Assembly: GCA_030602145.1 (NCBI GenBank)
Contig: JAUWAH010000092.1
Location: forward strand, 1 to 8,001
From: Desulfobulbus sp.
GTDB lineage: Bacteria > Desulfobacterota > Desulfobulbia > Desulfobulbales > Desulfobulbaceae
Length of the DNA: 8,001 nt
Direction: 5' to 3'
Position 1 is the first letter of the stretch; each line of letters opens with the position of its first letter. Under the pieces are notes generated by a model that saw only the letters and a program-made list of their open reading frames with translations, was not told where the DNA came from and ran no database searches. Position numbers and translations under genes: made by a program. Shown one piece after another: positions 1 to 5,727 of the stretch.

Positions 1-728
1 TGACCACCGGCACCACCTTCCGGTATGTGCTCGACCGGTTGGGCCTGCCGGACGACACTCCCACCCTGTCCCTGTCCTCGCCGTTCGACTACCCCGGCCG
101 CACCCTGCTCTTTATCCCGGGCGCCGGTTTTCCCGAACCGGGAAGCCGGGAGTACCCGCACACCCTGCACGACTGCATGGCGGCCCTCATCGATCTGGCG
201 GGCGGCCGAACCCTGGCCCTGTTCACTTCGCTGCAGGCCATGCAGCAGGCCTTTGACTCCCTCAGCGGCCGCTTGCCCTACCCCTTGCTCCTCCAGGGCG
301 AGGCGCCAAGACGCATCCTGCTCAAACGGTTTGCCCGGGAAACCGATTCAGTCCTGTTTGCCGTGGCCAGCTTCTGGGAAGGGGTCGATGTGCCCGGAGA
401 ATCGCTGAGCCTGGTGATCATCGACAAATTACCGTTTGAAGTCCCCACCGACCCTGTTATTATGGCCCGGTTGAGTCGGATCAAGGCCCTGGGCGGCAAC
501 CCCTTCACCGACTACCAGGTGCCCCGCGCCATCCTGACCCTGCGTCAGGGGGTGGGCCGATTGATGCGCACCGCCGACGATCGGGGCGTGATGGCCATCC
601 TCGACACCCGTTTGTTCACCAAGGGGTACGGACGCCAGTTCCGCCGCAGCCTGCCGCCTAGCCCGGTCTGCCGCGATCTGGCCGAGGTGGCCGCTTTTTT
701 CGATAACCAGCGTGCCGGCCATCGTTAA
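1..728 (+). CDS. DinG-family ATP-dependent DNA helicase, C-terminal fragment (5' end outside window)
   Basis: This is the C-terminal part of an XPD/DinG-type superfamily 2 DNA helicase, an enzyme that unwinds DNA with ATP in repair or R-loop removal. The reading frame (codons starting at base 3) is open from the left edge, so the gene begins outside the window. The first visible residues, TTGTTF followed by YVLDRLGL, match the segment just after the SATL motif of this family. Further on are ALFTSLQAM, then helicase motif V as SFWEGVDVPGESL (from about base 369) followed by DKLPF, and motif VI as QGVGRLMR (bases 546-569), with its arginine. The tail FTKGYGRQF is also family-like. The ATG at 25 is out of frame and the GTG at 27 is internal. 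The N-terminal Walker A and Fe-S region cannot be seen, so DinG and YoaA subtypes cannot be told apart. The stop lies 29 bases before the prenyl synthase gene, which suggests co-transcription. Confidence 0.9.
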   Translation, partial: TTGTTFRYVLDRLGLPDDTPTLSLSSPFDYPGRTLLFIPGAGFPEPGSREYPHTLHDCMAALIDLAGGRTLALFTSLQAMQQAFDSLSGRLPYPLLLQGEAPRRILLKRFARETDSVLFAVASFWEGVDVPGESLSLVIIDKLPFEVPTDPVIMARLSRIKALGGNPFTDYQVPRAILTLRQGVGRLMRTADDRGVMAILDTRLFTKGYGRQFRRSLPPSPVCRDLAEVAAFFDNQRAGHR

Positions 729-757
729 CCGGACTGCCCACCGAGCATCAATCCGCC

Positions 758-1774
758 ATGCCCGTCTCTCCTGTCGATTCCCCCACCGATCTGCGCGCCA
801 CCGCCGCCGCCGTCGCCGCCCGGGTCGAAACCGCGATGCATGCCGATCTGGACCTCGCCCTGGCAGGCTGCGACCCCCTGCTGACCGAGGTGCTCCACTA
901 TGCGCTCTTCAACGGCGGCAAGCGCATCCGCCCCCTTCTGACCGTGCTCAGCGCCCGCTGCTGCGGCCGCGACGACGACCGGTTGTACCTGCTGGCCGCA
1001 GCCTTCGAGTACCTGCATGTGGCCACCCTGATCCATGACGACGTCATCGACCGGGCACCGAGAAGGCGCGGTCTCGACACGGTGGCAACCCGGTTCGGCC
1101 TGGCGGCGGCCATTCTTGCCGGCGATTGGCTCCACGCCCGCAGCATGCATCTCATCGGCCGGCTCACCGGTGCCGAAGGGTTGGAAGTCTTTTGCCGGGC
1201 GACCAGTTCGATGGTCAACGGCGAATTTGAACAACTGCGCCTGGTCGGCGACCTCGAGGCCGGCGAAGAAGAGTATTTCAAGGTGATCCGCCAGAAAACC
1301 GGCAACCTGATCGGCTCGGCCTGCGTCCTGGGCGCTCTGTTTGCCGGCGCGGATGACCAGCGGCAGCGGGCCCTGGCCACCTACGGGGACCACATTGGCA
1401 CAGCCTTCCAGGTGGTCGACGATCTGCTCGACTTCCGGGGTGATCAGCAGGCGACCGGCAAGCAAACCGGCAACGATTTCGCGGAAGGGAAGATCACCTT
1501 GCCGCTTCTGCACACCCTGGCCCGCGCCACACCGGAGGAGCGCCACACCCTGGCCGCCCTCTACGCAGGGGACCGGAGTTCGGAGGCTGCCTACCGGCAA
1601 CTGGTTGCCCTCATCGAGCACCACGACGGGTTCACCAGCACCGCCGATGTTGCCCGTCAGTTGATCGAAACGGCGATCGCCTCCCTGGCACCCTTCGAGC
1701 AGGTCGACGAGACGCAGGCCAGCGTCGGCTTGCTCCGGGATTTGGCCGGCTATATCCTGACCCGAACCCGATAA
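758..1774 (+). CDS. Long-chain trans-polyprenyl diphosphate synthase (IspB/octaprenyl type)
   Basis: This enzyme adds isopentenyl diphosphate units to an allylic primer to make the long prenyl tail of a respiratory quinone. At 338 residues it is close to the usual family length. The hallmarks are all present: GGKRIRP (residues 53-59, substrate-binding Lys and Arg), the first Asp-rich motif DDVID (94-98) in HVATLIHDDVID, and the second Asp-rich motif DDLLD (221-225) in FQVVDDLLDF. The residue five places before the first Asp motif is Ala89, not aromatic. By the known rule for chain-length control this favours long products over farnesyl diphosphate. Exact chain length cannot be read from sequence. 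The ATG is not preceded by a clear Shine-Dalgarno, so translation may be coupled to the upstream helicase gene. The other isoprenoid gene here, ispH, lies about 1 kb further on in the opposite direction. Confidence 0.93.
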   Translation: MPVSPVDSPTDLRATAAAVAARVETAMHADLDLALAGCDPLLTEVLHYALFNGGKRIRPLLTVLSARCCGRDDDRLYLLAAAFEYLHVATLIHDDVIDRAPRRRGLDTVATRFGLAAAILAGDWLHARSMHLIGRLTGAEGLEVFCRATSSMVNGEFEQLRLVGDLEAGEEEYFKVIRQKTGNLIGSACVLGALFAGADDQRQRALATYGDHIGTAFQVVDDLLDFRGDQQATGKQTGNDFAEGKITLPLLHTLARATPEERHTLAALYAGDRSSEAAYRQLVALIEHHDGFTSTADVARQLIETAIASLAPFEQVDETQASVGLLRDLAGYILTRTR

Positions 1775-1787
1775 CCGCCTCCCGCCC

Positions 1788-2702
1788 GTGCCCTTTCCTG
1801 TCCGCCGCCTGCTGCTGACGACGCTCTGCCTGCTTCTCCTGACCGGTTGCCGAAGCGAGGAGCCCCGCCACCAAGCCCCCGCCGAAACCGGCACGAAGAC
1901 GGTAGAGGCTGTCCTTTCGCCCGATCCCCCTGCCCCGCCTGCACCACCGTCCGTCGAGGACGGGCCGCCACCTCCCCCGCCGGCCCCGGCGCCGCAACAA
2001 ACCGAGCCGCCCCCCACCTCTGTACGGCCACGGGTGGCCATCATCATCGACGATATGGGCTATGACCGCGATATCGGACGGCAATTGATAGACCTCGACC
2101 TGCATCTCAGCTTTTCCTTTCTCCCCGACGCGCCCCATGCCCGGGAGTTGGCCGACCAAACAGCCCGCCGCGGCCGCGATGTCCTGATCCACCTCCCCAT
2201 GGAACCCAAGGAGGTGACTGCGCGGCTTGAGCCGGACACCCTGCTGGTGGCAGACGGACCGGATCTGCTTCAAGAAAAAATCGCCCGGCTTACGGCCGCG
2301 ATCCCCCATGCGATCGGGGCCAACAACCACATGGGCTCGCGTTTCAGTGAACATCTTCCGGGAATGGAAGCGGTGATGGAAGCCCTGGGGAATCGCTCCC
2401 TGTTTTTCGTCGATTCCTTCACCAGCGGCGACTCGCTGGGCCTGGCCACGGCCCGTCGTCGGGGCCTGGCCGCAACCCGGCGCGACCTCTTTCTTGACAA
2501 TCAGCAGGATGCCGACCGGATCTGCCGGCAAATGGAGGCGTTGGCCAGGATGGCGCATCGGCGCGGACAGGCTGTCGGTTCCGGCCACCCGTACCAGGCC
2601 ACCCTGGAAGCCATACGCCGCTGCGGCGGTCAATTGTCCCGGGAGGTCGAGGTGGTCGGTGTGCGTCACCTGATAGAAAAGGACCATCAAGTTCCCCCCT
2701 GA
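1788..2702 (+). CDS. Lipoprotein of the divergent polysaccharide deacetylase family (YibQ-like)
   Basis: This 304-residue protein starts at a GTG 13 bases after the prenyl synthase stop, with no obvious Shine-Dalgarno. Residues 1-20 form a signal peptide (RR at 6-7, then a Leu-rich core) ending in the lipobox LTGC with the lipidated Cys at 21. The +2 residue is Arg, so no Asp retention signal is present and outer-membrane sorting is plausible. Residues about 45-80 are a strongly Pro-rich linker. The domain starts at about 84 with VAIIIDDMGYD (Asp88-Asp89), followed by LIHLPMEPK (His135), GANNHMGS (His181) and FFVDSFTS, then HPYQATL near the end. These are the usual signature blocks of the divergent polysaccharide deacetylase family (Pfam Polysacc_deac_2), whose Asp and His residues are thought to bind metal. 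The substrate is not established for this family; a periplasmic glycan or peptidoglycan fragment is an inference. Confidence 0.88.
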   Translation: MPFPVRRLLLTTLCLLLLTGCRSEEPRHQAPAETGTKTVEAVLSPDPPAPPAPPSVEDGPPPPPPAPAPQQTEPPPTSVRPRVAIIIDDMGYDRDIGRQLIDLDLHLSFSFLPDAPHARELADQTARRGRDVLIHLPMEPKEVTARLEPDTLLVADGPDLLQEKIARLTAAIPHAIGANNHMGSRFSEHLPGMEAVMEALGNRSLFFVDSFTSGDSLGLATARRRGLAATRRDLFLDNQQDADRICRQMEALARMAHRRGQAVGSGHPYQATLEAIRRCGGQLSREVEVVGVRHLIEKDHQVPP

Positions 2703-2737
2703 GACAGCCGGAAGGAAGCGGTGTATCAGGTCAGCCC

Positions 2738-3658
2738 TCAGACATGCAGATCGGGCACCAGGAAGTTGACCCGTTCCTCCTCGCCGGCCATCTCCACCGC
2801 CGGGCCGGCACCCCGTTGCTGGAGCCATTCCACCACCTCCACCACCAGGTGTTCCGGCGCTGAGGCGCCGGCACTGATCCCGACCCGCTGGACACCGGCA
2901 AACCATTGCCAGTCGATTTCCCCGGCATCGTCGATGAGATGGGCCGGGGTGTGCCGCAGTTCGGCCACCTCCCTGAGTCGGTTGGAATTGGAGGAATTCT
3001 TCGAACCGACGATCAGCACCAGGTCGACCGCGTCGGCCAGACGGCGCACCGCCTCCTGCCGGTTGGTGGTGGCGTAGCAGATGTCGGTCCGCTCGGGTTC
3101 GGCGATCAGCGGGAACCGAAGACGGAGGGCGTCGATCAGGTCGGCGGTATCGTCAACACTGAGCGTGGTCTGGGTGACATAGCCGACCTTGGCCGGGTCG
3201 GTCACTGTCAACCCGCCAATCTCTTCCGACCGGCTGAGGACATGCACCGGTCCGGTGGCCTGACCGCAGGTTCCTTCCACCTCGGGATGGCCCTTGTGGC
3301 CGATCACCAGTACATCGTATCCCATGGCATGGAGCCGGTTCATTCGCCGGTGCACCTTGGACACCAGCGGGCAGGTGGCGTCGATGGTCCGCAGCCCGAG
3401 TTGTTGCGCCCGGGCTTCGACCGCCCTGGAGACGCCGTGGGCGCTGAAGATGGTAATGGCCCCCCGGGGAATCTCCTCCAACTCCTCGACAAACACCGCG
3501 CCAAGCTGCCGCAGTTCCTCGATGACATGGGTATTGTGGACGATTTCGTGCAGCACGTAAACCGGCGGCCGATACCGCTCCAGGGCCTGATGGACGATGG
3601 CGATCGCCCGGTTGACGCCGGCGCAGAATCCTCTCGGGTTGGCAAGGAGTATATCCAT
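2738..3658 (-). CDS. ispH: 4-hydroxy-3-methylbut-2-enyl diphosphate reductase IspH (LytB)
   Basis: IspH carries out the last step of the MEP isoprenoid pathway, reducing HMBPP to IPP and DMAPP with a [4Fe-4S] cluster in the cytosol. From the ATG at 3658 the protein has 306 residues and begins MDILLANPRGFCAGV. The three cluster cysteines are Cys12, Cys96 (DATCPLV) and Cys194 (DICYATTNRQEAV). Substrate-pocket residues are present as LHEIVHN (His41), SAHG (His74), GHKGHPEVEG (His124, Glu126) and TQTTLS. Most of these numbers coincide with the E. coli enzyme. A longer reading frame starts at an ATG at 3670 (four extra residues), but a GGAG six bases before the 3658 ATG, the match to known N-termini and the exact cysteine numbering favour the shorter form. 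The gene lies 65 bases downstream of the AAA-SPOR gene on the same strand and converges on the deacetylase gene. Confidence 0.96.
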   Translation of the reverse strand: MDILLANPRGFCAGVNRAIAIVHQALERYRPPVYVLHEIVHNTHVIEELRQLGAVFVEELEEIPRGAITIFSAHGVSRAVEARAQQLGLRTIDATCPLVSKVHRRMNRLHAMGYDVLVIGHKGHPEVEGTCGQATGPVHVLSRSEEIGGLTVTDPAKVGYVTQTTLSVDDTADLIDALRLRFPLIAEPERTDICYATTNRQEAVRRLADAVDLVLIVGSKNSSNSNRLREVAELRHTPAHLIDDAGEIDWQWFAGVQRVGISAGASAPEHLVVEVVEWLQQRGAGPAVEMAGEEERVNFLVPDLHV

Positions 3659-3661
3659 CGA

Positions 3662-3668
3662 TGGCTCC
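3662..3668 (-). promoter_or_regulatory. Ribosome binding site supporting the shorter ispH start
   Basis: On the minus strand GGAG stands six bases before the ATG at 3658 and overlaps the alternative upstream ATG at 3670. That upstream ATG has no comparable purine-rich site at the right distance. This supports a start at MDILLANPRG. Confidence 0.5.
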
Positions 3669-3723
3669 ATGGCTCGGTGATGGCCGACCGAAGGGGTGGC
3701 CGCAATTCAAGTGGCGGGTTTAT

Positions 3724-5148
3724 TCAGTTGTGGAGTTTCTTCAGGGCGTCGTCGACGGCAAGCGGATAGGGGTGATGCCTGCGCAGAAAGACCGGCATGT
3801 TGTTTCTCGCCTCCCGCGCTTCATCGAGCGTGTTGTACAGGCCGTGGAAGACGAGGATGGTCGGAGGAGTGGTGTTCTTGCGAAAGACGAACAGTTGCTC
3901 GCGGATGGCGAAGTAGTCGTCCTGAACCAGGGTGTCGGCGACATTCATCTGGGCCTGGTTGGACACCAGCAGCATCAACTGGACGGTGTACTTGCCCTTG
4001 TGGATGCCGGTCAACCAGTGGGCGCTGGCCGCCAGCCGCTCCCGCAGCAGTTGATCGCCATCCCGCTGCCCGCTGCCGCCGATGGCTGAGGGACCCGTCT
4101 CCGGAGAAGCACCAGCCGGGGTGGAGACAGCTCGTTCACCGGTGACAGCCGCGGATGCCGCCGTCTCCTGACTCACCGCCGCGGGGCCTGCGGTTTCATC
4201 GTCGCCGCCACGATTGCCCGTGAGCAGGACGCCGAGCAGGAAAACGACGACCACCAGGCCGGCAAGGGCGCCGGCGAACACCCTGTTGGCTCGGAGCAGG
4301 TCATAGAGTTCGAGTATTCTGCTCTCCATGCCCGGCCCTTTGTCCTCCTGGACCTCCTCCGGTTCGACCCGATCGAGGAGGACCATGAACGACCGGTCGG
4401 CCTCGGCGGTGCGCAACGTCTCCTCGGCCAGGATATTGATCATCCGCAGATTGCCCCGGGAGGTTGCGAAGATTTTGGCCACCACCCCCTCGGGAAAGAT
4501 GACCTCGACCTGGTCGCGGTCCATGCCGGCCGCCTCAAGGCGAAAACGCAGATATCGCCTGGTTTCGCCCTCGGTGAGTTCCTCAAGGGTATAACCGCTG
4601 TGGATGTCCACGGCAACGGAGAGGATAGACAGCCGGGCCAGGTTGGCCTCGAGCCCGGGCCGACCGCTGAGCACCATGGTCCAGGCAAGGTCCTCCGGGC
4701 TCTCCCCCAGCAGGACCACCAGCCGTTCCAAGGTGGCGAGAAAAAGTTTCTCCGCCTCGTCAACGATGAGCACAACCTTGACGCCTTCTTCATTCTTGTG
4801 CTCGACCAGCCGCAGCCAGTCCTCGGCGGGGGAAAAGCCATCCCTTTGCCCCCTCGGGTCCATGCCGAGTTCGATGCACACCACCCGCATCAGGTCATCG
4901 AAGGAACCCACCGGGTTGTCGAGGACGACGATCTCGTACTCAGAAGGCAGACGGTCGGCAACCACCTGGCAGACCATGGTCTTGCCGGCCCCTTCCCGGC
5001 CAATCAGCTTGACCAGGGGCTTGCCGGCCAGGATGTCGAGGATCATCGACTGGCAGATGGCCTCGCGTTCCGCTCCCGGAAAGAAGAGTTCCGGATCGGA
5101 CTCTTCGCTGAAAGGTGACGGTTTGGACTGCGGATATTCCGGATGCAT
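3724..5148 (-). CDS. Membrane-anchored AAA ATPase with SPOR-like C-terminal domain (ExeA/DamX-like)
   Basis: This 474-residue protein has a cytosolic ATPase, one membrane helix and a periplasmic domain. Residues about 20-265 form an ExeA/GspA-like AAA domain. It has Walker A GREGAGKT (50-57), Walker B VVLIVDEA (125-132, Asp130-Glu131), a sensor-1-like VLSGRPGL (159-166) and SRGNLRMINIL (230-240), typical of this ATPase group. Residues about 291-310 are a single hydrophobic helix after RANR, which suggests the N-terminus stays inside. Residues 311-375 are a low-complexity Ala/Gly/Glu/Ser/Thr linker. Residues about 385-468 (GKYTVQLMLLVSNQA through ILVFHGLYNTLDEAREARNNM) look like a SPOR domain, the fold that binds denuded septal peptidoglycan. 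AAA-TM-SPOR proteins related to DamX are known in Proteobacteria, so a role in envelope or division is likely. A type II secretion-type ATPase or the exosortase-locus ExeA homologue is an alternative. It precedes ispH and diverges from the PEP-CTERM gene. Confidence 0.82.
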   Translation of the reverse strand: MHPEYPQSKPSPFSEESDPELFFPGAEREAICQSMILDILAGKPLVKLIGREGAGKTMVCQVVADRLPSEYEIVVLDNPVGSFDDLMRVVCIELGMDPRGQRDGFSPAEDWLRLVEHKNEEGVKVVLIVDEAEKLFLATLERLVVLLGESPEDLAWTMVLSGRPGLEANLARLSILSVAVDIHSGYTLEELTEGETRRYLRFRLEAAGMDRDQVEVIFPEGVVAKIFATSRGNLRMINILAEETLRTAEADRSFMVLLDRVEPEEVQEDKGPGMESRILELYDLLRANRVFAGALAGLVVVVFLLGVLLTGNRGGDDETAGPAAVSQETAASAAVTGERAVSTPAGASPETGPSAIGGSGQRDGDQLLRERLAASAHWLTGIHKGKYTVQLMLLVSNQAQMNVADTLVQDDYFAIREQLFVFRKNTTPPTILVFHGLYNTLDEAREARNNMPVFLRRHHPYPLAVDDALKKLHN

Positions 5149-5251
5149 AGGGTTCCATCGGGTCGTTTTGGCGGTTGCTTGTCGGCGCGGGAGGTCGAAG
5201 GTGCAATCGCCACTGGTCTTCTTTCCAACTCGATTGTATCGGTACTTTGCC

Positions 5252-5267
5252 GCAAAAAGGAAGCCAA
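5252..5267 (-). promoter_or_regulatory. Candidate sigma-54 promoter for the AAA-SPOR gene
   Basis: On the minus strand the sequence TTGGCTTCCTTTTTGC keeps the invariant GG-N10-GC spacing and the TGGC and TTGC cores of sigma-54 promoters. The bases just after TGGC differ from the consensus ACG. Transcription would begin near 5240, leaving a leader of about 92 bases before the ATG at 5148. A poly-T stretch provides part of the match, so this may be chance. Confidence 0.4.
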
Positions 5268-5375
5268 GTCAAACGATTATCTTCACTCTTCCCCAGCCGT
5301 GAACCCTGCTGCCCAGGCAACAACCTCGATCTCCTTTGTCGATGCACAGTGACGGGCGAAGGCTGCACCGACGCT

Positions 5376-5396
5376 CATTTTTCCGGAATTTCGAAC
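5376..5396 (+). repeat. Copy A of a repeated CATTTTTCCGG element
   Basis: CATTTTTCCGG followed by AATTTCGAAC closely resembles the element at 5527-5550. It contains the 8-bp palindrome TTCCGGAA (5381-5388). It stands about 140 bases upstream of the predicted start of the leftward transcript, a usual distance for a sigma-54 enhancer site. Function is inferred only from position. Confidence 0.35.
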
Positions 5397-5526
5397 CCAT
5401 CACTTGCCCTCCGGCATCGAATGGGGGCAACGGGGTACCCGTGTGATTACAGCGTATTGCAGCCATAAGCAGGGCGGCGAACATTTGAGCAGACCCTACT
5501 TTTCGTCTATCCCGGATTAAATACGC

Positions 5527-5550
5527 CATTTTTTCCGGTCTTCTGGAAAC
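5527..5550 (+). repeat. Copy B of the repeated element, an imperfect dyad
   Basis: CATTTTTTCCGG followed by a GGAAAC tail resembles the element at 5376-5396. Inside it, TTTCCGG (5532-5538) and CTGGAAA (5543-5549) form an inverted repeat with a 4-base centre and one G-T pair. Its centre is about 85 bases upstream of the predicted PEP-CTERM transcript start, so it could be an enhancer site for a sigma-54 activator. Confidence 0.4.
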
Positions 5551-5569
5551 ACAACTGGAGACAAAAAAC

Positions 5570-5579
5570 CAACATGTTG
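5570..5579. promoter_or_regulatory. Perfect 10-bp palindrome just upstream of the sigma-54 promoter
   Basis: CAACATGTTG is its own reverse complement. It lies 19 bases before the -24 element of the PEP-CTERM promoter, in AT-rich DNA. It could be a protein-binding site, but a palindrome this short can also arise by chance. Confidence 0.25.
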
Positions 5580-5598
5580 ATATTATAGAGAAAAATAA

Positions 5599-5615
5599 TT
5601 GGCACGGTTAGTGCA
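5599..5615 (+). promoter_or_regulatory. Sigma-54 (RpoN) -24/-12 promoter of the PEP-CTERM gene
   Basis: TTGGCACGGTTAGTGCA matches the sigma-54 consensus YTGGCACGRNNNTTGCW at every fixed position except one (G instead of the first T of TTGC). The GG (5601-5602) and GC (5613-5614) are exactly 10 bases apart. Transcription is predicted to start near 5626, giving a leader of about 100 bases. Such promoters always need an ATP-driven enhancer-binding activator. The PrsK-PrsR two-component system, known from exosortase loci, is the obvious candidate but is not in this window. Confidence 0.8.
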
Positions 5616-5660
5616 AAGAACAGGCAAATGTTTCAAGGTTCCATGGTCATGACAAGCCAC

Positions 5661-5690
5661 TCGCCAACCTCTGGCGAAATCAAATTTTTT
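5661..5690 (+). promoter_or_regulatory. Leader hairpin followed by a T-tract
   Basis: In the predicted 5' leader, TCGCCA (5661-5666) and TGGCGA (5672-5677) form a perfect 6-bp stem with a 5-base loop. Seven bases later comes a run of six T (5685-5690). The arrangement resembles a weak intrinsic terminator, but the gap before the T-run is longer than usual. It could be an attenuator, an RNA-stabilising stem or a protein-binding dyad. Confidence 0.35.
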
Positions 5691-5715
5691 AGCAAATGAC
5701 GACAATCAAAACGAC

Positions 5716-5721
5716 AAGGAG
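5716..5721 (+). promoter_or_regulatory. Strong ribosome binding site of the PEP-CTERM gene
   Basis: AAGGAG stands six bases before the ATG at 5728. It is the clearest Shine-Dalgarno seen in the window and fixes this start; the neighbouring genes mostly lack a good one. Confidence 0.85.
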
Positions 5722-5727
5722 TCCGTT

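Larger units (their letters stand above)
5149..5727. other. Divergent intergenic region without a convincing gene
   Basis: This 579-base gap separates the AAA-SPOR gene (leftward) from the PEP-CTERM gene (rightward). Open frames of up to about 97 codons occur, but none has a recognisable product or a good ribosome site. The right part from about 5500 becomes clearly AT-richer. It holds a strong rightward sigma-54 promoter (5599-5615), a weaker leftward sigma-54-like site (5252-5267), two similar dyad-like elements (5376-5396 and 5527-5550), a 10-bp palindrome (5570-5579) and a leader hairpin (5661-5690). On the minus strand TACAAT (5238-5233) could be a sigma-70 -10 box, but no good -35 stands at the right spacing; TTGACT at 5272-5267 is too far away. 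No riboswitch class was recognised. Confidence 0.7.

Noticed and set aside
725..2047. Long minus-strand open frame of 440 codons
   Set aside because: It lies wholly opposite the prenyl synthase and deacetylase genes, whose motifs are unmistakable. Its protein is Gly/Arg/Gln-rich low complexity, as expected for an antisense frame in high-GC DNA.
1632..2906. Minus-strand open frame of 424 codons
   Set aside because: It is antisense to the deacetylase gene and also overlaps ispH in another frame. It has no recognisable motif.
5338..5372. Inverted repeat GTCGATGCA and TGCACCGAC with a 17-base centre
   Set aside because: It has one mismatch and a long centre and does not match a known activator site; kept only as a weak alternative enhancer.
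5385..5400. tRNA T-arm-like GGGTTCGAAAT on the minus strand
   Set aside because: The flanking bases do not form a 5-bp T stem, and no acceptor, anticodon or D arm could be built around it.
5340..5460. Cyclic-di-GMP (GEMM) riboswitch, considered on both strands
   Set aside because: Fragments such as GGGCAA and GACGC occur, but the conserved GACGCAAAGCC-type core and its order are absent, and the region lies upstream of the predicted transcript start.
5269..5529. Minus-strand open frame of 86 codons in the intergenic region
   Set aside because: The protein is not recognised, no ribosome site was seen, and it overlaps the candidate promoter and repeat elements. A real small gene cannot be fully excluded.
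5480..5632. 8-bp inverted repeat AACATTTG (5480-5487) and CAAATGTT (5625-5632)
   Set aside because: The arms are 137 bases apart and short; chance is an adequate explanation.
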